From: Gammaproteobacteria bacterium
GTDB lineage: Bacteria > Pseudomonadota > Gammaproteobacteria > DSM-16500
Assembly (NCBI GenBank): GCA_013287025.1
Contig: JABDEN010000040.1
Span: 1-15,411 of the forward strand
Direction: 5' to 3'
DNA: 15,411 nucleotides
Made by a program: the position numbers and the translations under genes. Each line of letters opens with the position of its first letter. Positions within the stretch are counted from its first letter, which is position 1. The notes under the pieces are model-generated. The model was given only the letters and a program-made list of their open reading frames with translations. It did no database searches and had not been told where the DNA came from. This document shows positions 1 through 7,610 of this stretch, one piece after another.

Positions 1-1138
1 AACTTATAATTTTCATGCGATGCCAGTTGTTTTAGCCAATCAGGCTTTGGTTGGTATTGTGACCAGTCGAGACTTACGTTTTGAAACCAATCTCGATCAA
101 CCCGTATCCAATATTATGACGCCCAAAGAACGATTGGTGACGGTGAAAGAATCCACCGATCGTGAAATTGTTCGTAAATTATTGCAAAAACATCGCATCG
201 AAAAAGTATTAGTGATTAACGATCATTTCGAATTATGTGGAATGATTACCGTCAAAGATATATTGAAAGATGAAGCAAAACCTTTTGCGCTAAAAGACAA
301 GCACGGACAATTACGTGTCGGTGCAGCCGTAGGGGTGGGTAAAGAATCCGAGGCCCGTGTTGAAGCGCTCATCGCAGCAGGCGTCGATGTTATCGTGGTA
401 GATACCGCCCACGGACACTCATTAGGTGTTATTGAAGAAGTGCGAAAAATCAAAAAGCAATATCCCACTATTTCAGTGATTGCAGGAAATATTGTGACCG
501 CTGCTGCCGCAGAAGCGTTGCGCGATGCAGGGGTGGATGCGGTTAAAGTGGGAATTGGCCCAGGCTCCATTTGTACAACTCGCATTGTCACGGGGGTGGG
601 CGTTCCACAAATTACGGCGATTCAGAATGTTTACCAGGTTTTAAAAAATACCGATATCGGTATTATTGCGGATGGCGGGATTCGTTATTCCGGAGATGTC
701 TGTAAAGCGATCGCCGCAGGCGCTTCTGCCGTCATGATCGGAGGATTATTCGCAGGGACGGAAGAAGCACCTGGCGAAGTGGAGCTATATCACGGTCGTT
801 CGTATAAAGCCTACCGCGGAATGGGATCCTTGGGTGCAATGGGAGCACGCCATGGCTCAAGTGATCGCTATTTTCAAGATAGTACGGCTTCCGTTGAAAA
901 ATTAGTGCCAGAAGGTATCGAAGGTCGAGTGCCATATAAGGGCAAACTTATTCATATCATCCATCAACTCATGGGCGGTTTACGTTCTGGTATGGGATAC
1001 ACAGGATGTCCTGATATTAAAACCATGCGTGAAAAACCTGAATTTGTGCTTGTGACAAGCTCGGGAGTGCGAGAAAGCCATGTACATGATGTTCAAATTA
1101 CGAAGGAAGCGCCCAACTATCAATTAGGTGAAAATTAA
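1..1138 (+). CDS. guaB: Inosine-5'-monophosphate dehydrogenase, 3' part (5' end outside window)
   Basis: IMP dehydrogenase oxidises IMP to XMP with NAD+, the committed step of GMP synthesis in the cytosol. The reading frame is open from the first base (complete codons from position 2), so the ATG at 20 is internal. 378 codons are present against about 488 in E. coli GuaB, so roughly 110 N-terminal residues are missing. Visible parts are the end of the first CBS motif and the second CBS motif (to about base 270), then the TIM-barrel. The catalytic loop is GSICTTR, with its Cys codon at 572-574; the [10 protein letters not shown] phosphate-binding segment and the [10 protein letters not shown] flap follow. 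The stop codon is 3 bases before guaA, indicating one transcript. Codon use and G+C are core-like. Identification is secure. Confidence 0.97.
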   Translation, partial: TYNFHAMPVVLANQALVGIVTSRDLRFETNLDQPVSNIMTPKERLVTVKESTDREIVRKLLQKHRIEKVLVINDHFELCGMITVKDILKDEAKPFALKDKHGQLRVGAAVGVGKESEARVEALIAAGVDVIVVDTAHGHSLGVIEEVRKIKKQYPTISVIAGNIVTAAAAEALRDAGVDAVKVGIGPGSICTTRIVTGVGVPQITAIQNVYQVLKNTDIGIIADGGIRYSGDVCKAIAAGASAVMIGGLFAGTEEAPGEVELYHGRSYKAYRGMGSLGAMGARHGSSDRYFQDSTASVEKLVPEGIEGRVPYKGKLIHIIHQLMGGLRSGMGYTGCPDIKTMREKPEFVLVTSSGVRESHVHDVQITKEAPNYQLGEN

Positions 1139-1141
1139 AAA

Positions 1142-2701
1142 ATGTCTATCGATATACATGCAGAACGAATTTTAATTCTAGATTTTGGTTCCCAATATAC
1201 ACAACTTATTGCAAGACGTGTACGTGAGCTTGGCGTTTATTGTGAAATTTATCCGTTTAATACGAGTGAACAAAGTATTTTAGATTTTAAACCAAAGGGG
1301 ATTATTTTATCGGGCGGTCCTGAAAGTGTGACTGCAGAAAATGCATGGACTGCACCACCACTTGTTTTTACCTTAAAAATTCCCGTGCTCGGTATTTGCT
1401 ATGGTATGCAAACCATGGCAGCGCAATTGGGAGGAAAAGTTTCTGAAGGAAATAATAGAGAATTTGGTTCGGCGGTTGTGAGTATCGTTGAAGTTTCACG
1501 TTTGTTACAAAATATCGAAGATAAAAGTAATAAATTGGATGTCTGGATGAGTCATGGTGATCACGTCTCGATATTGCCACATGGATTTAAAATCCTCGCG
1601 AGCACAGAATCGTGCGAAATTGTAGGGATGTTTGATGATGAGCGACAATTTTATGGTTTGCAATTTCATCCTGAAGTTTCACATACCAAAAAAGGGAAAG
1701 AAATTTTATCGCGTTTTATTTTGGAAATATGTCATTGCAAACCTTCGTGGACGACGCAAAATATTTTGAATGACGCCATACAGAATATTAAAAAAATGGT
1801 CGGTGAAGAACATGTCATTCTAGGTTTATCCGGGGGTGTAGATTCATCGGTAGTAGCAAGACTTTTGCAACGTGCCATCGGTTCGCAACTTACCGCGGTT
1901 TTTGTAGATACAGGATTATTACGTTTAAATGAATCGGAAGAAGTGCAGGAATTATTTCAAAAACATTTCGGCATGCACTTGATCGTGATTGATGCGAAAG
2001 AAAGATATTTAAAAGCACTTCAAAATATCGAAGATCCTGAAGATAAACGTAAAATTATCGGTAAATTATTTATTGAAATTTTTGAAGACGAAGCCAAAAA
2101 AATCAAAGATGCGAAATGGTTAGCGCAAGGTACGATTTATGCGGATGTTATTGAATCGGCTGCCGCATCTCAAAAATCGCATGTGATTAAATCGCATCAC
2201 AATGTCGGTGGTTTACCCGAAAAAATGCATTTAAAGTTAATCGAACCATTACGTGAATTATTTAAAGATGAAGTGCGTAAAATGGGCCTTGAATTGGGAT
2301 TGCCTTACGATTTAATTTATCGCCATCCATTTCCGGGACCGGGATTGGCTGTCCGAATTTTAGGTGAAATAAAAGAAGAATATATTCGAAAATTACAATT
2401 GGCTGATGCTATTTTGATTGAAGAATTACATAAAAATGATTGGTACTATAAAGTGAGTCAGGCGTTTGTCGTATTTTTACCAGTAAAATCGGTAGGTGTG
2501 CTTGGCGATGCAAGACACTATGATCATGTGGTTGCGATTCGCGTCGTTGAAACCATTGATTTTATGACTGCGCATGTGGCACATTTACCGCATGATTTTC
2601 TCGAGAAAATTTCTAATCGTATTATTAATGAAGTACCGGGAATTTCTCGCGTGGTGTACGATATTTCAAGTAAACCGCCTGCGACGATTGAGTGGGAGTG
2701 A
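1142..2701 (+). CDS. guaA: GMP synthase (glutamine-hydrolysing)
   Basis: GuaA converts XMP to GMP using ATP and ammonia from glutamine, following GuaB directly. The 519 residues match the family length (E. coli 525). The class I glutamine amidotransferase domain (about 10-195) has the nucleophile Cys86 in GICYGMQ and His176/Glu178 in FHPEV. The ATP-pyrophosphatase domain begins near 205 with the P-loop LSGGVDSS (229-236). The C-terminal dimerisation domain holds [15 protein letters not shown] and ends in the conserved KPPATIEWE. The ATG at 1142 lies 3 bases after guaB; an AGGTG Shine-Dalgarno-like stretch lies inside the last guaB codons (1126-1130). Nothing looks broken. Confidence 0.98.
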   Translation: MSIDIHAERILILDFGSQYTQLIARRVRELGVYCEIYPFNTSEQSILDFKPKGIILSGGPESVTAENAWTAPPLVFTLKIPVLGICYGMQTMAAQLGGKVSEGNNREFGSAVVSIVEVSRLLQNIEDKSNKLDVWMSHGDHVSILPHGFKILASTESCEIVGMFDDERQFYGLQFHPEVSHTKKGKEILSRFILEICHCKPSWTTQNILNDAIQNIKKMVGEEHVILGLSGGVDSSVVARLLQRAIGSQLTAVFVDTGLLRLNESEEVQELFQKHFGMHLIVIDAKERYLKALQNIEDPEDKRKIIGKLFIEIFEDEAKKIKDAKWLAQGTIYADVIESAAASQKSHVIKSHHNVGGLPEKMHLKLIEPLRELFKDEVRKMGLELGLPYDLIYRHPFPGPGLAVRILGEIKEEYIRKLQLADAILIEELHKNDWYYKVSQAFVVFLPVKSVGVLGDARHYDHVVAIRVVETIDFMTAHVAHLPHDFLEKISNRIINEVPGISRVVYDISSKPPATIEWE

Positions 2702-2708
2702 TTGGTTA

Positions 2709-2794
2709 CTACGTCGTCCCGCGGCTTGTCCGCGGGATCCAGAATGGCTTAGCTGTTGCTCTGGATCCCGCGGACGAGCCGCGGGACGACGTAG
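2709..2794. repeat. Palindromic repeat, family A copy 1
   Basis: Two 34-base inverted arms (2709-2742 and 2761-2794) differ at one position and enclose an 18-base loop. The outer sequence reads CTACGTCGTCCCGCGG and the inner end reads GCGGGATCCAG. No T-tract follows, so it is not a classical intrinsic terminator, though the RNA hairpin would be very stable. It fills nearly all of the guaA-tadA gap and ends 23 bases before the tadA start. A second, more diverged copy lies at 7450-7533. Translated on the plus strand, it gives an open reading VVPRLVRGIQ. Confidence 0.9.
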
Positions 2795-2817
2795 ACGCTA
2801 TAACAGAGAACGTCTAT

Positions 2818-3273
2818 ATGTTTTCAAAATCCGATGAATTATTTATGCAACGCGCACTTTCTCTCGCAGAGGGGGCCGCGTTCAATCAGGAAGTTCCTGT
2901 CGGTGCGGTTTTAGTGCATGAGGATAAAATCATCGCGGAAGCCTATAACCGCCCCATTTCACTTTGCGATCCGTCAGCGCATGCAGAAATGCTTGCTTTA
3001 AGAAAAGGCGCATTGCATGCTAACAATTACAGGTTAATTAATACTACATTATATGTCACATTAGAACCGTGTTTAATGTGCGTAGGAGCGATTCATCATG
3101 CTCGAGTTAAACGCGTAGTTTTTGGGGCGTATGATAAGAGAGCCGGAGCAGTAGAAAGCGTTTTTCCAATTGGACACAATGAAAATTTACATCATCGTGT
3201 AATCTATGAAGGAGGATTATTCGAGACACAATCGGTTGCGTTGTTGCAAAATTTTTTTAAAACTCGAAGATAA
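2818..3273 (+). CDS. tadA: tRNA-specific adenosine deaminase (A34 to inosine)
   Basis: TadA deaminates adenosine at the wobble position of tRNA-Arg(ACG), allowing decoding of CGN codons. The 151-residue protein has the zinc deaminase signature: His55-Ala-Glu57 (zinc ligand and proton shuttle) and PCLMC with Cys85 and Cys88 as zinc ligands. VPVGAVLV, YNRPI and NYRLI are also as in E. coli TadA. I place the start at ATG 2818 because the homologous N-terminus begins there. The frame stays open back to a GTG at 2692 inside guaA, but those 42 codons mostly translate the palindromic repeat. The Shine-Dalgarno sequence is weak (GAGA near 2806). It probably shares the guaBA transcript or has a promoter masked by the repeat. 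Confidence 0.95.
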   Translation: MFSKSDELFMQRALSLAEGAAFNQEVPVGAVLVHEDKIIAEAYNRPISLCDPSAHAEMLALRKGALHANNYRLINTTLYVTLEPCLMCVGAIHHARVKRVVFGAYDKRAGAVESVFPIGHNENLHHRVIYEGGLFETQSVALLQNFFKTRR

Positions 3274-3305
3274 AAACTAATAATTAGATCGGGAGTCCAT
3301 TTTTC

Positions 3306-5414
3306 ATGATATCATCCAAAGAACATTTTAAAATAGTTCCAAGATCCGAATATAAAGCGATAGAAAAAAATAATTTTGTCATTTTCACCTCTGATGAAGA
3401 AAAGCTTGCTTCGACTATCAAAGATCAAAAATTAAAAGATTATCTTTTAGATATTATGAAAAGAATGAATAATGGTTCTCATAGTCCAAATGGTGGTTGG
3501 TACGGACATATTAAAAGTACAGCAAATGAAGATAAGAGAATAATAACCGGTCTCGAACGTTATATCCAAGCGGCTCATAAATTACAATCCGAAAAAAATG
3601 GTGAAAGAGTCTCAAAAATTATTGGTCAACATGGATACGAAAGTTTCGTCAATGTTTATTCTGCTTTTTGGGATCAGTGCTATCGAAATATTTTTATTGC
3701 TTTTGCCGATAAAATCATGCAATTACAGCGAGATGAATTCGCGGAGGGGCGAGATAAGTCTTTTGTTTATGTACTTTTGCAATTAAAACAAGATAAGTTA
3801 CTCACCAAATGGTTTGATGAAAAACAACGCCATGAATTGCATGTTAAAATTGACAAGGCTATTTCTCATATACGAACCCAAACGCATTTAACATCTTTTC
3901 AATTGGAAGCCATGGACGAAAGTCGCAGTGTTGAATTATATAAGGGATTAATTCGTAAAACTTATCAACTCGATGCATTACGATCTTTACTGGAAACGCA
4001 TACGAATGCAACTTTATTAAAAACAAAAACCAAGGCAGGTTTATTGGCTATGCATACTTCGCATGCGCGTTATACGCATGTCCGTCCAGCGATCATGATT
4101 CAATATCTACAAAAATTAGATTTTTTTATGAGACGATACGATGAAATTCATAAAAAATCGCCGCTTTCTTTTCAAAAAGAACAAAAAGATCCTGTGCGTG
4201 AAATGTTATTATTAAAACAAGAAGAAATGCGTCAAGTCATTATCTTTCAACAAAAACTTTATGAAACTTATGGAAAAGATGATTTCATTGAAATATTACA
4301 TCATGTTATTGAAAATGTAGATCAAAAAGATTTACCTTTGCAGGATTTATTTGAATATGATAAGAGCATTGATTTTTCATTATTTGCGTATGATCCAGAA
4401 TATAAAGATATTCCTCCGAAAGTTTCAATGGCAGAACATAGTCAGTGGAGAAAAGAATATTTAAAAAATGCAAATCTTCTTAAAGATATCAAACCTTTAG
4501 AAGAAAAAAAGATAATGTTCCCTGATATTAAAAAAGAAACTCCAGGATTTGTTCCCTTGCAAAATCTATTTTTTGCTGTTGAAGATAAATTAATTAAAGT
4601 AAGAATTCCTGAAAAATTAAAGCATAATTTTTTAGAATTATTTAAAAAAGACATTGTGCAGTTTAAGGAGTTGGCAAAATATTTTAGTCCAGATAATGGT
4701 GAACGTAAGGATTTTTATAAAGTTAATCACTACCATAAAGATTTTGAATTTTTAATTCGACAAGTTAATGATGGTGGAGTCATAAATTTTTTAAGTTTAT
4801 CCAAGACGTTTACAGAAGAAAAAATCAACTCATTAACAAGCCAGATATTCTTTTTCTTACCAAATAAATCTAATGAAAATGCTATCAATTATCTCAGAAA
4901 ATTATCAAATGCATTAGCAGTTTTTAATGGCTCTTATGAGCAGGAAATAAAGTTATCTTTAAAAGTGATGCCAAATCCAAAACCAACTGCAACCCCTAAA
5001 GTTGAGGATGAAAAAAAACTTGTCTGGCAAAAGATATTTAATCCGCAATTAAAAACATTGCCAATGTTTAATAATTCTAAAGAAAAAGAAAAAAAATTAT
5101 TTCTTCAAAGTGAGGTGAAATTGTCTGCGATAGAAATGATAGGTAAAAAATATCGTGATGTACTAAAAGAATCAAAAGCCAATTTTATTGATCAAGTGAA
5201 GAAAATTTTAGATTATTGGTTAGATTCTATTGTCCAAAGAAAACATGAGTTTGTTGGCGCAGAAGAGTCGATTAAAGAATTTATGGAAATTATTAATCAG
5301 ATTATTTTGAAACTTAAAGATAAAAATCCGTATTTAATTATTAAATACCACTCGGTTGAGAAATATTTGGAAAAAACGGTAGAGAGAAGAATGTTTATAA
5401 AAGGAATGGGGTAA
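3306..5414 (+). CDS. Orphan 702-residue protein, unknown function
   Basis: I do not recognise a family. The start is ATG 3306, preceded by a good Shine-Dalgarno GGGAG (3291-3295) ten bases upstream, 32 bases after tadA. The protein is very rich in Lys, Glu, Leu and Ile, and looks mainly helical and soluble. I see no signal peptide and no convincing membrane segment. A short Pro/Thr-rich linker (about 555-570, PNPKPTATPK) separates a long N-terminal region from a C-terminal helical part of about 130 residues. The coding sequence is much poorer in G+C than guaBA or tadA, which suggests separate ancestry. Size, composition and neighbours would suit a secreted effector, but no catalytic motif supports any activity. 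No clear intrinsic terminator follows; the convergent palindrome lies 48 bases past the stop. Confidence 0.8.
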   Translation: MISSKEHFKIVPRSEYKAIEKNNFVIFTSDEEKLASTIKDQKLKDYLLDIMKRMNNGSHSPNGGWYGHIKSTANEDKRIITGLERYIQAAHKLQSEKNGERVSKIIGQHGYESFVNVYSAFWDQCYRNIFIAFADKIMQLQRDEFAEGRDKSFVYVLLQLKQDKLLTKWFDEKQRHELHVKIDKAISHIRTQTHLTSFQLEAMDESRSVELYKGLIRKTYQLDALRSLLETHTNATLLKTKTKAGLLAMHTSHARYTHVRPAIMIQYLQKLDFFMRRYDEIHKKSPLSFQKEQKDPVREMLLLKQEEMRQVIIFQQKLYETYGKDDFIEILHHVIENVDQKDLPLQDLFEYDKSIDFSLFAYDPEYKDIPPKVSMAEHSQWRKEYLKNANLLKDIKPLEEKKIMFPDIKKETPGFVPLQNLFFAVEDKLIKVRIPEKLKHNFLELFKKDIVQFKELAKYFSPDNGERKDFYKVNHYHKDFEFLIRQVNDGGVINFLSLSKTFTEEKINSLTSQIFFFLPNKSNENAINYLRKLSNALAVFNGSYEQEIKLSLKVMPNPKPTATPKVEDEKKLVWQKIFNPQLKTLPMFNNSKEKEKKLFLQSEVKLSAIEMIGKKYRDVLKESKANFIDQVKKILDYWLDSIVQRKHEFVGAEESIKEFMEIINQIILKLKDKNPYLIIKYHSVEKYLEKTVERRMFIKGMG

Positions 5415-5462
5415 ACCTTTCGCGTCGTCCCTAAAATTTAAACCCTCTTTTTTTAAAGGGCG

Positions 5463-5610
5463 TTGTTGCATAATTATCCCCTCACCCGCCGCACGAAAAG
5501 CACGTGCGTCGACCTCTCCCACAAGTGGAGAGGTGATATGATTAACCTCTCCACTTGTGGGAGAGGTCGGCGCGCTTTTTGCGCCGGGTGAGGGGGCGAG
5601 TATGCAACAA
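5463..5610. repeat. Large palindromic repeat, family B, overlapping a gene 3' end
   Basis: A 148-base element starts TTGTTGCAT and ends ATGCAACAA, with the two halves inversely alignable across their length. The core arms 5512-5534 and 5545-5567 are a perfect 23-base inverted match (ACCTCTCCCACAAGTGG and onward). Flanking segments (CCCTCACCC / GGGTGAGGG) also pair, with divergent stretches between. Each core arm contains its own small hairpin CCTCTCC/GGAGAGG. The right half is read as the last 22 codons of the minus-strand gene 5542-7068. It lies between two convergent genes, where its RNA could also act as a transcript-end structure. Confidence 0.88.
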
Positions 5611-7068
5611 TGCCGGTTGAAAGTGAGGATAGCTTTTTGTGTCTAAAGGACCCTTAGTCTTTTTGTTAAGGAAATCATATTTGATCGATGGTAAATCCAA
5701 AGGGCGCCCACCGTTTGCAAGTAGATTTTTGTGAGCATTCAATATTTGAATAGGACTTGCATCTATTAAACTATTTGCAATGGTGTAGGTAGAATCAATC
5801 TCATGCGTTGTATTTATCTTTTTTAGTTCAAGCATATCATCCTTGGCATATTCTAATTTAATTTTTTTATCAGGTGAATATTTCTCGTCTTGATCGTTGG
5901 ATGAGGTTTCTCTCGACTTTAATTTATTTATTAAAAATTGTATGGCTGATTCGCCATATTGTTTTGATCTAATTCCTAGATAAATTAGCGGTCGACCAAT
6001 GCAGAAGTAAGTGAGTCCAAGCGCAATCCCTGTGATAAGAAGAGGTGATAATATGGTTAGTATTGAGTAAGCTAAAGCTTTTTCGATAAAGCCATTGAGA
6101 ATTGGAAGTGGCGGATTATTATTTTTGAGTTCACAAGAATCAATATTATATTCACTAAATAATTTATTATAATTTGATATTGTAAAATAAAATGTAAACC
6201 ACTTCTGAAAATCTTCTGGCCCATCAAAACGAACCCACATATAGTTAGAATCAAAAAAATGATACTTATTATTTTTTTTGCAAAAACCAACGGCATGTCC
6301 TCTAAAACCCAAAGAAGTACCAAATAACTTAAGGAGATATACTGAATTTGGCTTTTCTTCGACTTTTTTTAATAGATCAGTGGCAATATTTGATATTTTT
6401 AAATAAAAGTGACAAATTGAGAGAGGTTCTCTTTCTAAGTCAACGGAATTTTTTATATTTTGATAATTATTAATATTGTTGGTAAGTACTGCTAAATGAT
6501 TCCAATAAAAATATTGCTTTCCCATCGCTGAATCTAATGGGATAGGCTTAAAGGGAGGAGCAAGTTCTGAAGAAATGCCGAAAGGATTTTTGTTTTTCAA
6601 CATACTCGTTGTCCATTGAAGAAAATAACCTAAGCATTCTCCTCCAGAGGTACCTAGTCGCGGGTCAACTCCTTGATTAACCGGCAACATAATGGTTCCC
6701 TTAAATTCAGTTTCCGTTTTTTCATACAACGAATCTCTTTTTTGAATTGCTTTTTTAAATTGATGAGGATTATTATTTTGAAAATATTTGAAAATTTCTG
6801 TGTGCCAGCTCATTTTTTCACAAATGGTTAAGCATTTTTTTAATAATAATTGATAACTGACATGAGTAATAGGTGCTTTATGTTTTTCAGCGTTAATAGA
6901 TTGAATTAATTTGTCGATGTCTGGTTTTTTGGGTAAAACAGCAATCTTTTCGAATGCGTTTAATAATTCATGGAGATAGGTTTGTTCAGCTAAAGAGAAT
7001 TTACGCGAGTTTTTTTTATTTTTTAATGTGTCAATCAGTTCAAATACATTTGGCATATAATATTCCAT
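5542..7068 (-). CDS. YopT/AvrPphB-like (C58-type) cysteine protease candidate with membrane segment
   Basis: The protein has 508 residues. A putative catalytic Cys145 sits in GGECLGYFLQW, His258 in RGHAVGF, and Asp273 in YHFFDSNY, followed by an FQKWF segment. This order and spacing (113 and 15 residues) is close to the C58 peptidases: YopT uses Cys139, His258 and Asp274. After the domain, about 330-358 is strongly hydrophobic (one long or two short membrane passes). A Lys/Asp/Ser-rich tail follows. Residues 487-508 are encoded by the family B palindrome, so the native C-terminus was probably replaced. ATG 7068 lacks a Shine-Dalgarno sequence. The in-frame ATG at 7056 has GGAA at good spacing and may be the true start (504 residues). 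C58 members cleave host proteins. The substrate and export here are unknown, and protease activity is inferred from the motif only. Confidence 0.72.
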   Translation of the reverse strand: MEYYMPNVFELIDTLKNKKNSRKFSLAEQTYLHELLNAFEKIAVLPKKPDIDKLIQSINAEKHKAPITHVSYQLLLKKCLTICEKMSWHTEIFKYFQNNNPHQFKKAIQKRDSLYEKTETEFKGTIMLPVNQGVDPRLGTSGGECLGYFLQWTTSMLKNKNPFGISSELAPPFKPIPLDSAMGKQYFYWNHLAVLTNNINNYQNIKNSVDLEREPLSICHFYLKISNIATDLLKKVEEKPNSVYLLKLFGTSLGFRGHAVGFCKKNNKYHFFDSNYMWVRFDGPEDFQKWFTFYFTISNYNKLFSEYNIDSCELKNNNPPLPILNGFIEKALAYSILTILSPLLITGIALGLTYFCIGRPLIYLGIRSKQYGESAIQFLINKLKSRETSSNDQDEKYSPDKKIKLEYAKDDMLELKKINTTHEIDSTYTIANSLIDASPIQILNAHKNLLANGGRPLDLPSIKYDFLNKKTKGPLDTKSYPHFQPALLHTRPLTRRKKRADLSHKWRG

Positions 7069-7293
7069 TTTTAATTATTGTAAATTTATTTCAAAAATAT
7101 AATGGATTAAATGGGATAAAGCAATTATTTCTGGATAAGTCGCTGGTTGGTTTTACGGTGTTGAACCATGAAACTTAAACTTACCGTTAGGTTAGTTGGA
7201 GTAATTCATAACGTAAATATGAAGCCATGGATGTTGGTCCATACCACAAATTATGACGGTAGTCGTCAAGAATGTAGAATGATGTAATTGTCC

Positions 7294-7377
7294 GTCATCG
7301 CTAGCCGCAAGGCCGTGGCGATCCAGAGTGCCTTCTGGATTGCCACGTCACATAAAAATCATGTGACTCGCAATGAC
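7294..7377. repeat. Palindromic repeat, family C
   Basis: The outer arms GTCATCGC (from 7294) and GCAATGAC (ending 7377) and the inner arms GGCGATCCAG (7317-7326) and CTGGATTGCC (7335-7344) pair with few mismatches around an 8-base loop. Each arm carries its own small hairpin: GCCGCAAGGC on the left, and a perfect GTCACAT/ATGTGAC (7347-7353, 7361-7367) on the right. The ends resemble those of many bacterial intergenic palindromes, but the element differs from families A and B. Translation of its plus strand reads VIASRKAVAIQ. Confidence 0.85.
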
Positions 7378-7400
7378 GACTTCTTATTTACAACAATTAC

Positions 7401-7606
7401 TTGTCATGCCAGCGTGCTTAAACAGAGGGCTCTACATAAGTCAAAGAACCCGTCGTCCCGCGGCAAGTCCTAAGGGATCCAGAGCAGCATCGTAGGGCTT
7501 TCTGGATCCCGCGAATAAATCGCGGGACGACGGTTATGTGGAGACCTCTGTTTTTCAAAGAGGGTTTAGCTTTACCGGACATCAGTGAAAAATGCTTGCA
7601 TGACAT
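7401..7606. repeat. Nested palindromes: outer family D, middle arm pair, inner family A
   Basis: At least three inverted pairs share one centre. The outer TTGTCATGCCAGC (from 7401) pairs with GCTTGCATGACAT (ending 7606). The middle pair 7420-7439 (AAACAGAGG start) and 7534-7553 matches over 20 bases with two mismatches. Inside lies a family A palindrome (7450-7533). The outer right flank, read on the minus strand as ATTTTTCACTGATGT, resembles the outer arm of the other nest (TGTTTTTCACTACTGT at 12014-12029). The structure lies just downstream of the U-box gene stop. Confidence 0.8.
7450..7533. repeat. Palindromic repeat, family A copy 2 (inner)
   Basis: The arms 7450-7482 (CCGTCGTCCCGCGG start, GGGATCCAG end) and 7502-7533 pair at both ends, with a diverged middle. 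The sequence is clearly related to 2709-2794: the same GTCGTCCCGCGG outer part and the same GGATCCAG inner part. The loops differ (19 bases here), and about ten bases in the arm centre have drifted (AAGTCCTAAGG on the left against TTTATTCGCGG for the right arm). Confidence 0.88.
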
Positions 7607-7610
7607 AACT

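Larger units (their letters stand above)
7069..7610. other. Gene-poor gap filled with palindromic repeats
   Basis: This 542-base gap between two minus-strand genes holds no convincing gene. The first 220 bases are AT-rich, without a structure I can name, and should contain the promoter of the protease gene, though I could not choose a -35/-10 pair with confidence. Bases 7294-7377 and 7401-7606 are palindromic elements listed separately. Short open frames across them translate repeat sequence and are not annotated. Confidence 0.75.

Noticed and set aside
2692..2817. Longer tadA reading from a GTG inside guaA
   Set aside because: Most of the added codons translate the palindromic repeat, the start overlaps guaA, and TadA homology begins at the ATG at 2818.
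5423..5431. CGTCGTCCC just after the 702-residue gene, like the outer end of family A
   Set aside because: Only nine bases and no partner arm; could be a decayed copy but not supportable.
7069..7293. Possible tRNA or small RNA in the AT-rich gap
   Set aside because: No cloverleaf, no TTCGAATC-type T loop, and no promoter-terminator pair could be seen.
7288..7473. Small plus-strand open frame reading VIASRKAVAIQ
   Set aside because: It is a translation of the family C palindrome and beyond; no Shine-Dalgarno, and no protein-like constraint.
7294..7606. Possible CRISPR array
   Set aside because: The repeats are inverted, not directly repeated at regular spacing, and no cas gene is near.
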